64,000 bases of DNA from Onchocerca lupi (lineage: Eukaryota; Nematoda; Chromadorea; Rhabditida; Onchocercidae): assembly GCA_028564675.1 (NCBI GenBank), contig JAOVVO010000124.1:1-64000 (forward strand), written 5' to 3'. Shown here in pieces: positions 53,660 to 64,000 of this stretch. Within the stretch, counting starts at the first letter, position 1. Each line of letters begins with the position of its first letter. Under the pieces are notes generated by a model. It was not told the origin of the DNA and searched no databases. It worked only from the letters and a program-made list of their open reading frames with translations. The position numbers were made by a program, and so were the translations under genes.

Positions 53660-54640
53660 TGTAAATATTTAAATTTAAACGAAATATCTTTCAAAATTAT
53701 CTTTTGATTACACAGTTTATGTCAAAACAATTTGCTTTAAGAAAAATATATTTTCATAAAAAAGAAAAGTAAGAAAATAAAGGATTTCTATATACTTTAT
53801 GTGGAATTTACATTCAAAAAAATTCAAAATTATGCGGGAAAAGTGAAATTTCGGCATCAATTTTTGATAAAAAGTAAAAAGTTTATTTTTATCAATGTAT
53901 TTTATTATTTTTATGGTTCTCATATTAAAATACAGCATGAAAACATTTAGAACTTTTCGTTTTATTTTTCTCTTTTTTATCGAACTAAATATTGTCAAAT
54001 GATATGATTTCAATCATTCATATTCGAAAATGAGTAACTTATTTATCAGTCAATTGATAATAATAAAACATTTGATTATAAATCAAACTGTTATGAAGAC
54101 TTTTTTAAAATATTAATCATTACGGTACTTCTTAGCCGCAGTATTTTTGATAGTTTTAATCAGAAATTATCAGCTCAATAAAATTAAAAAAGATCAATTG
54201 ATTAGTTGCCTATTAATCATAAAGCAACATTCTTCATAATCATTAAATTTTGATATCATTATTTTTGTTCTTCCTCTTTTACTCTCCTAGCTTATCCTTT
54301 CTTGCTGATTAAGCTATTAACTAATCAGATTGATTTAATTTATCTTAATTTATAGATCTGTTATTAATTATTAATGATGACCAATCGCTATTAATGAAAC
54401 TGACATTCGTAATTTTAACTTTCCATGTACAGTTTATCACCTCTTGATCAAAAAATGGATGATTTTATAAAATTAAATAACGTGCTGCGATAATAAATCA
54501 ATTCGAAATTTTAGTTAAATGCCATAAAGATAAGAGATATTTGAATAATTCATTTAATTTGCATATTAAAACTGAAATTTTATATAAAATCATTAATACA
54601 TTAAATAAGAAAGTCATTTTGACGTATAGGAAGGTGGTGT
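53660..54640. other. head-to-head intergenic region, protease and SH2-like gene
   Basis: The two genes diverge from here, so both promoters should lie within this kilobase. I see no clear TATA box or conserved motif amid the AT-rich sequence. Open frames here are low-complexity. Confidence 0.5.
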
Positions 54641-54645
54641 GATAT

Positions 54646-57600
54646 ATGTTTAAAAATAAAATGATTAAATTAGCGAAGAAAAAGAAACAACGAAATAGGT
54701 AATTCAATTTGAATCAATTATTTATTAATTAAGAATTTGTGTGTTTCAGCTTTCCAATTCTATTTCAATGCTATTTTGTTTGTTATTTTTTATTTATATA
54801 AATAGAATTTTTAGAATTTCTTAACTTAATATATAATTGAATATGAAATTTCTTAGCATGCAATTATGTTTTCGATCTTTTATATATTTTCTTTTCCTTA
54901 TAGAAACAATCAAAATAACTTTGAAATTGAAAACAGTTTGAAAAGATTTTGAATACATTTGAAAACATTGTTAGTTTAAAAATTTGACACAATTATGATT
55001 ACGACTTAATTTAGATAAAATATCAGTCAAAATTTTTCTCAAACAATATACATTTAATTGCAAATTGCTTAATTTAGAATTCGATTGCAGTTTAAAACAA
55101 TATCCATAATTTAAAAAATTAATCGAGTTTTCTCGAAATTAATTTTTTATTTAATTGTAGAAAACGAAATATTGATGCTTCTAATGATACCTATAATTAT
55201 CATCATTCGAAATATCAAAATGAAACGGATATATCTTCAAGAAGTTCCGCACAAATAATTCACAGTGCAAAATCTTCGAATTGTATTTGCAGTTTTATTT
55301 GATCGTTTTTTAAAATATCAAAAATCTTCACTAAAAGTTAGAAACCAAAAATCAAAAATCTTTATTTAAGACAAACGGAAAAAAAAAACAAATTAAATTT
55401 GGAAATTTTTTTATTACAATTTCATTAATGAATAATTTCAGCTAAACGACCACAAGTTACGCCACCAACATTAAATGAATCTACTAAATGGCGCTATATT
55501 GGTGTTTGTACAATATATGAAGCTGAAATAATTGTTCATCATTTAACAGAATTTCGATTTTATCATCAATGGGATCCTTCTGTAAAATACTTCTTATCAT
55601 TTACAATTGTTGTTACATTCATAATTTAAATTTATCCATACATCAATTTAGTAGCACTTTAATTAGTTTAAGCTTATATAAAGAAAAATGTAAATGTTCA
55701 TTGTGATGTTTGACACAACGTTGCAAATTTTAATACAATGTTGCATTCGATTAGGCACCAGTTTCTCTATAGATAAACTTACTCTTTTTTAACCTGTCAT
55801 AAGAATAAACCTGTTTACTGCCATAAGCTGTAAGGATAAATATATTTCCCGCTAAAACATCAGAAGAACAAATACATTTCCCGCCAAAATGCTCCTATTA
55901 ACAGATAATAAGTGACTTCAACCAATCATTGATTCACTTCTAGATAGTAGTCGACAAATAATCTATATAAATAAAAATGTAAATGTTCATTATGGCTTTT
56001 GACACAACGTTACAAGTTCTTCACTGATTGTTTTGAAATTTTGGCATAACGTTGCATTCGAATAGACGCATGTTTTTATATAGATATAACTATTTTTTTT
56101 TACCTGTCACACTTGTGACAAGGAAAAAAAAAATGCTAAACGGCCAAGCGGAGCTTAGCCGCATACAGCTAGTATAAGATAAATCTTCTTCTGTGCCTGT
56201 TATCAATTTAAAATGTTCAAAAATTCATCACATTTATCTAGCAAATGATATATTATTAATTTCTGGTCAAGATAATTATACTAGATAAATTTTAAATGAA
56301 ATTCGTAAATTGAAATGTAAGTTATTCGTTAGATAGAAGTTATTTAAATATAAGTTAAATAGTTTACCTATCTACTTACTTATTTATCTGCTATTACTTG
56401 AGATTGTTAAAAACTCATCATATCTATCTAACAAAAATATACGTTAAATTTAGACTGAAATAATCATAACAAAGTAAATCTGAAATAGGATGAAAAATTG
56501 AAATTTTTGAAAAAATTTGAAACAAATTGAAGTGTAAGTTATTTAAATAGAAGTTAGACAGAAATTATTTAAATGTGAGTTAGATAAAAAAAATTATTAA
56601 AACATAAGCTAAAAGGTTCAAATTACTTCATATCTTATAAATTAGAAATTGAACAAGTTTATTGATTCAATAATTTTGCTTTTTTCCTGATTATTTTATT
56701 ATTTTATTATTATTATTTATTATTTCAATATTATTTCAATTTTTTAAACTTAAATCTGGCATAATTTTGTATTTAAAAATATCTATAATATTAAATATTT
56801 TATGTAGATTAAAAATATTCGAAATCGATTTTTATTAGAATTCAAGTTTTAAAATTCAACTTAATTTATATTTATTCACACATATTTCTATTTTCTCAAA
56901 TTTTTTTTCCAATGATTTCATATTTCTATAATAGGATGAGAAATCACAGATGTAAAATTATCAATTAAATGATAAAAAAAGGCATTCTGCTTTGAATCGA
57001 CAAATTACATCAAATGGACCAAATTTCAGGTAAATTTAAATGATATTGATTATCTGCCACTTACAGTAGTATATCGTTCATCGGCTGGTGATCATTTCCA
57101 TTGGCTTGTTCGAACAATGGGTGAAATAATCAAAAATAAGTATGAATCAATCATTTATGAAAACAATTTGAATCTTTGAATTATTTTGCCTAAGATGACA
57201 TGAATATTTTTAATCAAATTAATAGATTTTTTCGAAATAAACTCTAATTAGAGGTTTTAGTTCAGTCGAAAAACTCAAATTATTCAAGACTGATAGAGTT
57301 GAAATGATTCCTGAAACTCAGACATCTATTTATTTAGACTAACTTCATGCTTGAATCTAATCTAGAATAAGTGATTAGAATAAAATAAAATATATTGTTA
57401 TGTACTATAATCTATTACTGATCTTTTTAAATATGCCTTGTGTGAAAAAAAAAAAATTTCGCTTTGATCTTTTTGTAAAATCTTACATTGCTATATTTAA
57501 AAAGATTTCTAATCTTTAAAAAATTTTGCAAAATCTTACATTGCTATATTTAAAAAGATTAGAAATCTTTTTAAATATAGCAATGTAAGATTTTGCAAAA

Positions 57601-57836
57601 TTTTTTTCTGACTAGATTGCTCATTATTTGTTATTTTTCAAAATAACGATATGTTCTATCAACGTGATATTTCGTTGAAACTTTTCAGAGATACGAAACG
57701 AAAGGAATATAAAATTCGAAGTTACTACATCGAACATAGTGGACCATCGCTGCCCACTTTAAATGAACTCATTAAATGCTATGAAAATCGTACATACAAT
57801 AGAAACGGTCATGTCGATGTATTCCGATTACAATGA
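54646..57836 (+). CDS. small protein, possibly SH2-like
   Basis: Five exons join in phase: 54646-54698, 55161-55264 (or to 55291), 55442-55581, 57030-57139 and 57689-57836, giving about 184 or 193 residues. Both exon 2 donors keep the frame, suggesting alternative splicing or an ambiguous call. The N-terminus is lysine-rich (KLAKKKKQRNRKRN), like a nuclear localisation or RNA-binding patch. Residues from about 65 run KWRYIGVCTIYEAEIIVHHL, resembling the W(Y/F)xG....EAExLL opening of an SH2 domain. The end, SGPSLPTLNELIKCYENR, resembles the FxSLxELIxxY close of one, with YKIRSYYI as a beta strand between. The phosphotyrosine-binding FLVR arginine is not clearly present. I therefore call a divergent SH2-like fold only as inference. 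Introns 3 and 4 hold a Helitron-like element and a long hairpin. The gene is convergent with eIF4A. Confidence 0.7.
55672..56172 (+). mobile_element. non-autonomous Helitron-like element, with duplicated 5' end
   Basis: The sequence TATATAAA(G/T)AAAAATGTAAATGTTCAT, typical of Helitron/Helentron left ends, occurs twice (from about 55672 and 55966). Each copy continues with TTTGACACAACGTT.CAA, GTTGCATTCGA.TAG and TACCTGTCA. The right end carries a perfect TGTCACA-CT-TGTGACA stem at 56105-56120 and a GC-rich segment with GCTAA...TTAGC pairing. It closes in CTAG at 56169-56172 followed by T, as at Helitron termini. There is no coding capacity and no target duplication is expected. The left boundary is approximate. 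It lies in intron 3 of the SH2-like gene, in the same orientation. Confidence 0.6.
57477..57606. repeat. 43-bp perfect inverted repeat with 3-nt loop plus a direct copy
   Basis: The left arm (57518-57560) and right arm (57564-57606) are exact reverse complements separated by AGA. They contain TTTTGCAAAATCTTACATTG. A third, direct copy of most of the left arm (from about 57477, AAATCTTACATTGCTATATT) lies immediately upstream. It occupies intron 4 of the SH2-like gene, 83 bp before the last exon. Confidence 0.95.
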
Positions 57837-58852
57837 AAACTGCTCGATATATTTATAGAATAGTCCATCTTGTTTTCAATTTTTAAGAAAATTCATTAAG
57901 ACCTAGTCTAAATTTATTGTAACGTTCATTGCACAAATGATGGATCACTGATGATTTCCGTGTTTTGATTATCTGAATGATCGGACAAAAGGATATTCCC
58001 TTTATGGAAAACTTATTTTCATATTCAGGAACATTTTGATGTGATCACTGAAATGACTACAGAAAAATACGTCCTAATTCAACTTTAAATGAGGCAAATA
58101 CCGAATCCTCGTAATTCCATTCTTCTAAAAGCAACTGTTCTGCTAAAACAAAAGCATTCAAACAAATCACATTCAGCGCTCTCCCTTTTTTCCTTTTCTT
58201 GAATGAAAATAAACCAATATTAAAATCAATATTGGTACAAATTGAAGGCTCCCACCCACCTTTTGATCCTAACTCGAATTTACATACAGTCTGTTTACAG
58301 CTTTTTTATGTTATATAAATCAAAAACAAAAATTGTATTTAAAAAATAGCAACAGCGCAGCACAGGATCGACAAACGAAGATAATAATCAATTCACTAAT
58401 TCTGGTTTAACCCAAACGAAACAGACAAAAATAAAAAGTAAAAAAAAAAAAGAAAAAGAAAAACAAGAACAATGGAGGAGTAGGCACGATACCTCCCTTT
58501 TAAGAAAACAATTTAAAACAGTACTATCAATTCCTAAAAATACAAACAAGTTAATCTTGAGTCAGCATTCCTGATCCTTAACGTATGAAAACAGTAATCA
58601 AAAAGAATAAGGAAAAATGGCAGAAAACAAAAAAAAATGTCATGCAGGTATAATAACAAAGGCATCAAATAAAATAAAATCCTTATGATAGTAGTTTAAA
58701 ATAATTTAGAGATGAAAACTAAAAGCTTTAACAGTCTGGTTAACAATACAAACGAACCCAGCCCGAGCTCACTAAATTACAACAATAACTGCAATCAGAA
58801 CTGAAACAATAATAGAGTAGGAACACAAATATCAAAAATATTATCACCGTCT
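57837..58852. other. convergent 3' region between the SH2-like and eIF4A genes
   Basis: Both genes end here, so this kilobase should hold both 3' UTRs. An AATAAA near 58208 on the plus strand could serve the SH2-like gene. I found no coding exon. Confidence 0.5.
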
Positions 58853-61800
58853 TTAAAGCAAATTTGCGATGTCCATCGGCATTTCCTCAATTTGTGTATT
58901 GTAAAAACTCTCGATATCCTTCATCATTCGCATGTCGGCCTCCGTTATGAAATTTATTGCCACGCCTTTTCGTCCGAAACGTCCCGATCGTCCGATTCTG
59001 AAAAAATTGTCAGATCATTTGAATGCCTGCCATTTCTCGCTATTCATTTTGTATTATTCACTCCAATTCGGTTTCATTTCCCTTCTTGGCCCCTATTTAA
59101 CCCCTTAACCCCCTTTTTTTTAAAATGGAATCATACTGCAGCAAAGACAAAATAAATAAAGAAATTTGAAATTTGAAGTAGAAAATCAAGGGATATCATA
59201 TACACTAACATGCAACAATACCAACCAACTGACAGTAACAATATTTCTGAACATACAGAAAATATTTCGAACTATATAAAAGAGATATTTAGACCATCAG
59301 TGTTATAATCCTTTATAAATTAAAATTATTTTACTTAAGAAATCACAATTCCAGAAGCAAAACTGTATTTATGATCTAGAATAACTCACCGATGAATGTA
59401 GTTCTCACGATTGCTTGGAAGATCATAATTGATAACCAATGAAACTTGCTGAACATCTATTCCACGAGCCAGTAAATCGGTAGTGATAAGAACACGAGAT
59501 GAGCCAGATCGAAATTCTCGCATAATTACATCACGCTCACTTTGTTCCATTTCACCATGCTAAATTAATTTCGTCTTGAACAAGGAATGAAACATCACTG
59601 GTAAAATAAATCTGCCATATTTCCGAAATAATTGATCGTAATAAAATATAACCATTAAAAAACAACTGTTAATACTGGATAAAACATAATGCTCACCAAA
59701 TAGACAAAGCGAGGTTTTTGCGACAAGTGAATATGTGAAACTAGCACTGGATGGATAATAGATAATATTGATATGATAAACTCACCATGCATGAAACTGT
59801 ATATTTTTCTTTACTCATCTGAGCGGCAAGGTAATCAACCTTCCTACGGGTATTGCAAAAGATGACAGCCTGAGTTACATTGACTGTAGAATATAAATCA
59901 CAAAGTGTCTCGAATTTCCATTCCTGGAATATTTCAACCATTGGATTGAAATGATTTCCAAAAAATACTAAAATTAGTTAACTGTCACGACAGTTTTCCA
60001 ATTAACTATAAAAATTGTTCTACTATTTCATTTATGATAAAACCGTCTATTATGATTCCTTTCTAATGCTAATCTTTTCTTCCATTAAGTGCATTCTTTA
60101 CTAACTATTTTTTATCAAGCAGAATCTATCTTGTAGTAGAAATTATGTCGTAACATGAATCAAGCAACATGTCCTGTTTCTACTCTCTTACGTAATTTTA
60201 TTTTCAAATATGACTAAGCAGATGCTATGGAGAATCAATGAAAATAGCCGTGCTTCTTTCTCGACGTTTATGTAGAACTGCCTTATGCCTTCAAGGGTTA
60301 ATTCTTCTCTTTTCACTAGGATGCGTATGGGATCATTCATGAAACGATTTGTTACTTCCAAAACTTCCGATGGCATTGTAGCTGAAAGAAGCACCACCTG
60401 AAAGGAAATTTGTGTCATTTATAAAAAATAAGAAAATATTTAACTAAGAATCTTAAAATAAATATAAAGCAAATAGCGTAGATACCTGAACATCGTTCGG
60501 CATACATTTAAACACATCATAAATTTGTTCTTTGAATCCACGAGAAAGCATTTCATCTGCTTCATCAAGCACGAACATTTTGATGTTGTTGGTTTCTAAG
60601 ATATTTTTTAAATGAACGAAACTAATCATTTTGTCGATTACCATGTCAAAATATTTCTCTCAATTTCTTGAAATTTCCCGAGATAGCTTACTACATATCC
60701 ATTTTACATTTTACTATTATTTCACTTTAATAATAGAATTAATTGAAGCAATATGTTGAGTATATCACAACTCACGGAGAGATTGGCGTGTAATCATATC
60801 ATTGACACGGCCGGGTGTTCCAACCACAACATGAACACCAGACTCCAATTTACGCTGATCATCACGAACATTTGTACCTCCGATTGATGCGTGACATTTC
60901 ACACCGAGATATTCGCCCAAGGATAGCATCACTTTTTGTATCTAAATTATTGGTATACAAAAGATAAGAGAACGATTGCATAAAGTGCAGCTGCAATTAA
61001 TAGTTTCCCTTATTTTACTTACTTTAACTGATAAAAGATAAAAAGTGTTCTCTTATGTAGAATTTGACACAGCACTTTTTTTTGACATGGATTTGAAAAT
61101 TTTCCATTGTACAACCTAATAAATTATTCGTCATGTATGCAAAGCTATGTGTTCAACATTGATACACATTTCTTTGTTCAAATTTAGGTTACATCGGTTT
61201 AAAATTTCGAGCTCAGCTGTTAAACATATAGTCGCCATTTATTAGTCCGTGAGGGCAAGTTCTATCATCATCGCTCGAACAAACTTTTCACTTTTTCGAG
61301 TAAACTACCGATACAAATCCCATTATATTTAGTGATTTCAAGAACTGTTTATTTGATGAATCCTTACTATTTCTTCCAACCTTGATTATTACAGTGCAAT
61401 TCTCTTCCCAATAAATTACTTGAAATTGCAACAATTTGTGACTAAATGGTCAACTTCTACAGACGGAGGGCCGATTCGCCACTACCACTGATCTACTTAT
61501 GGGATATTTACTCCTAAAAAACCCATTTTTCTTTCTGATTTCCTTTTCTCTTAGTTAAATGAAATCATTAAACAATCTAAAACTATACCTGCTGCGCAAG
61601 TTCGCGAGTAGGTGCCATCACAAGAGCTTGGACTTCTGGAATAGTTTCATCAATATTCTGCAGAACCGCTACCGAAAAAGTGGCTGTTTTGCCAGTTCCT
61701 GATTGCGCTTGAGCAATGACATCACGCTCTGCAACGGGAAAAGTAAAAGGAAGAGAAAATTAGAACTATAAAATTTCATGATTTTATAAAGTTTTTCATG

Positions 61801-62806
61801 AAGTGTTTGGAAATGCTATCGAACCTTAAAATCTAAGAAATCTATTAAAGATATTCTAATTCGATAGCTAACAAATAGTGACTGCAATAAGTGAATTCCA
61901 CAATGTTTTTTAATATAAAAGTTTTTCCTTACTGTCGACTTAACTTCAACTCCCTATGTTTGATTAAATGAAATAAATTGGCAGAGATGGAAAGTGAAGA
62001 AGTGAGAAAATAAACATTAAGAAGAAACAAATACAGTATGAAAATAGGGAAGAACTGAACAACACAATAATTATGATGAAATATATTTGGCCAAATCTCC
62101 CTTCTCTTTCTATTCCTCAGTTTTTGGTCCCTATCCTGTGATACTTATTACAGGATCCAGTTTGCGAAGAGACAAGAATTTTAACTGCTCCTTAAAAGTA
62201 AACTTGGATAAAGTTCTAAATTTTACAAATCTGCAACTTTACACAGTTAATTTCATTAATTTCGTACTCTGCCTCCTGACTCACTTTTGGTGCACGGAAT
62301 AATAGCACGCTGCTGGATAGCGGATGGTTTCTCAAAACCAAACGCATAGATACCACGAAGAAGATTTTCTTTCAAACCCATTTCATCGAAATTTTCGCAC
62401 ACAAAATCCCAATTACTCTGTAATTGAAGCATTCATTTCAAGTTGTGAGAACCGCAAACTTTAAAATTTTCTTCCATTAAGAAAATATGTCAGCAAACTC
62501 CTAATTCCTATTAGTAATATCTCGTCATCATAAATCCAATGAACTGCACCTCAATAAGACCATCAGAATCCAAAGGCGCCTGAATCGGCGCAGGGGCGCC
62601 AGCGACTTCACCGTCGTTTACATGTTTCTGCCTGCAAATTCTAATGATATAAGTCAATAAAATATTTTTAATAAGCTCACTTTGTTGCCATATATTTAAG
62701 TAATTCGATGCTGGAGAATCATATGTTTCTGACCAATAATAATTCTATTTGAAGAAAAAAAAAAAAACTTTCGGAAAAATACATACTGTTGATTGGCATC
62801 AGTCAT
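58853..62806 (-). CDS. eIF4A: eukaryotic translation initiation factor 4A (DEAD-box RNA helicase)
   Basis: eIF4A unwinds 5'-UTR structure as the helicase of the eIF4F cap-binding complex. Ten exons (62806-62787, 62631-62550, 62417-62285, 61728-61589, 60941-60776, 60595-60486, 60397-60254, 59923-59786, 59559-59390, 58997-58853) join in phase to give 415 residues, close to the family's usual 400-410. All motifs are present in order: Q motif (GFEKPSAIQQ), I (AQSGTGKT), Ia (PTRELAQQ), Ib (TPGR), II (DEAD), III (SAT), IV (AVIFCNTRRK), V (TTDLLARGID) and VI (HRIGRSGR). The ending IEEMP..IA.LL is that of cytoplasmic eIF4A rather than eIF4A3. Wording is closest to nematode INF-1. The intron 7 donor appears to be GC, not GT. 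Intron 4 contains a snoRNA. A TTTTTTTCACAG acceptor lies 39 nt upstream of the ATG. Confidence 0.97.
61206..61279 (-). ncRNA. box C/D snoRNA in intron 4 of eIF4A
   Basis: On the sense (minus) strand a 74-nt unit has a perfect 7-bp terminal stem (TTCGAGC at the 5' end, GCTCGAA at the 3' end). The stem directly encloses a C box ATGATGA (61271-61265) and a D box CTGA (61216-61213). This is the exact architecture and length of a box C/D 2'-O-methylation guide. Internally, AACTTGCCCTCACGG is antisense, with one mismatch, to the conserved 28S segment CCGTGAGGGAAAGTT (the nematode D2A primer site), making it a candidate D'-guide. The D' and C' boxes themselves are degenerate (ACTA or CGGA; a TGGCGA-like C'). 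Intronic location in a translation-factor host gene is typical; it would be released from the spliced intron. The guide assignment rests on recalled rRNA sequence. Confidence 0.8.
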
Positions 62807-62844
62807 GACAGGATCGACGAACCAAACGAAAAAAATTCGCGTTT

Positions 62845-62856
62845 ACTGTGAAAAAA
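62845..62856 (-). promoter_or_regulatory. splice acceptor upstream of the eIF4A start codon
   Basis: TTTTTTTCACAG on the minus strand ends 39 nt before the ATG at 62806, with no intervening ATG. It is a good candidate for spliced-leader addition or the 3' end of a 5'-UTR intron. Confidence 0.5.
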
Positions 62857-63019
62857 ACGAAATCACTTCCTGCAAATAGCTGAAAACGGATGAATGAATG
62901 TCATAACAGTCGACTGCCTAGATTCCAAATTTCAAAAGATACATAAAAACTATCTCAGACCAATCGAATTTTCAACATCACAAAATTTGAGAAATTTTAA
63001 TCAGTATTGAATTCTTTAG

Positions 63020-63460
63020 ACAACAAGAGACACACACATGGACATATTCACACACAACATGAAGGTATGCACATAAAAACACACAACCAGTTCATATCTA
63101 AACCCAGACAGGCATGCGAACAAGCAGAGACACGTATAGACATACGCTTCTCCTCATGGAGGAGCACAACAACATAAATACATACCTACGCTTGCACTGA
63201 CATATTCGTAGAGATGGCTACAAATATACTCATATAAACAAACTCGACAAAAACATATATCTACATAGACACATACATACATTCATAAAAACTCTGTACC
63301 GACATACACGTGAGTTCGAATCACATGTATGTCATATACAAGAATACCTACAATACCTATAATAATCCTACTTACACATTCGCACGCCAAACATGCTTTT
63401 TACGCATAAGCGACATGCACGCAAATTTCCAGACGTAAACAATCACCATAAGAGCTCAGT
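63020..63460. repeat. ACATACA/CACACA low-complexity tract
   Basis: Imperfect ACACAC, ACATAC and ATACAT words dominate for over 400 bp, with no fixed period and little G. It resembles the tract at 9196-9355. Confidence 0.7.
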
Positions 63461-63604
63461 TGCTACAACAGCAACATAGTAATAGGCTTTTAGAAGACAG
63501 AAATGTGCGCATCTTATAAAAATATATAAACGTAAACATTTCATAGAAATACATTGGTGTACATGTACGCACTCATTCTAAAATTGCAAACACATGCGTA
63601 TGTT

Positions 63605-63750
63605 TTTCTTTGGAATGGATCCCCACACGTACGTTTTTATTTTGAATGGATCCCCACATGCACATTTTTGTTTGGACGGATCCCCACACGTACGTCTTCA
63701 TTTGGAATGGACCCACCCACGTACGTCTTTATTTGGAATGGATCTCAAGA
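63605..63750. repeat. 31-bp minisatellite with GGATCC in each early unit
   Basis: Five units share TTTGGAATGGATCCCCACACGTACGT and occur at 30-31-bp spacing (repeat landmarks at 63617, 63648, 63678, 63709 and 63740). The last two units have lost GGATCC by substitution. The unit is stop-free in several frames, explaining the overlapping ORFs there. Confidence 0.93.
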
Positions 63751-64000
63751 ATGTCACAATGCGCTTACACTGTCAACCACACCATTAGCAACACAACCAC
63801 CTACCCGACGCCATTCTTTAGCCTAAACTAACCTCATTCGCAATAATTTACTGCGCGGGTGTGAAAATAGGACCATATGCAACTGACGAACAATTAATCT
63901 TCGGATTATTCAATACGGACGCGTAAACTTCGAGCAAGACATTGGTTGATAATAGAATTTAGCGCAGCTAAGATGATTGGAATATTTAGTGGAAGGAGAG

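Larger units (their letters stand above)
62857..64000. other. eIF4A upstream region, low-complexity and unique DNA
   Basis: This stretch is less AT-rich than the rest of the window. It holds a CA-rich low-complexity tract, a GGATCC minisatellite and about 170 bp of unique sequence at the right edge. The eIF4A promoter should lie near its left end. I see no gene. Confidence 0.5.

Noticed and set aside
57651..57688. Extending the last SH2-like exon upstream to the ATG at 57651
   Set aside because: The TTTTCAG acceptor at 57682-57688 restores the phase from exon 4 exactly, so the upstream part is intron.
58892..59155. Plus-strand 87-codon ORF
   Set aside because: It is antisense to the last eIF4A exon and intron 9.
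62495..62536. Second box C/D snoRNA candidate in eIF4A intron 2 (minus strand ATGATGA followed by CTGA)
   Set aside because: C to D box span is only about 42 nt and no terminal stem can be formed outside the boxes.
63554..63831. Overlapping ORFs with repeated GMDPHTYVF-like peptides
   Set aside because: They are translations of the 31-bp GGATCC minisatellite in three frames.

Overview
This is a very AT-rich, intron-rich stretch of animal nuclear DNA, most likely from a nematode. The translation initiation factor eIF4A on the right shares diagnostic stretches with nematode INF-1 (for example EWKF..LCDLY and FCNTRRKVD). Exons are short (11-299 nt). Several start codons lie just downstream of a splice acceptor, as expected where transcripts receive a spliced leader. 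Homopolymer A/T tracts, AT-rich microsatellites and degenerate tandem repeats fill most of the non-coding DNA. No bacterial, organellar or viral genes were recognised.

Layout, left to right. (1) 1-6332, minus strand: the 5' part of a TMTC-family ER O-mannosyltransferase, three exons visible, the rest off the left edge. Its 4-kb intron holds three degenerate repeat blocks. (2) 6.3-33 kb: no gene identified; minisatellites, segmental tandem duplications, a C15 run and palindromes. One minisatellite (14.79-15.10 kb) carries back-to-back acceptor/donor signals on its minus strand. (3) 33.3-37 kb: weak candidate exons of an unidentified plus-strand gene, plus a 26-bp minisatellite. (4) 41.3-43.5 kb, plus strand: a three-exon gene for a small cysteine-rich single-pass membrane protein of unknown family. 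(5) 48.8-53.7 kb, minus strand: a ten-exon secreted S1 (chymotrypsin-fold) serine protease with an intact catalytic triad but one exon lacking an AG acceptor. (6) 54.6-57.8 kb, plus strand: a five-exon gene for a small, possibly SH2-like protein. Its third intron contains a Helitron-like element and its fourth a 43-bp perfect hairpin. (7) 58.9-62.8 kb, minus strand: the complete ten-exon eIF4A gene. Intron 4 carries what looks like a textbook box C/D snoRNA in the sense orientation, with a candidate guide for 28S rRNA. (8) 62.9-64 kb: CA-rich low complexity and a 31-bp minisatellite.

The genes are unrelated housekeeping and secretory or membrane functions, not an operon or pathway. The most interesting items are the intronic snoRNA, the splice-signal minisatellite, the Helitron-like insertion, the two unusual splice boundaries and a scattered set of nuclear-receptor DR1-like sites. 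All exon coordinates were derived by eye from splice signals and reading phase.
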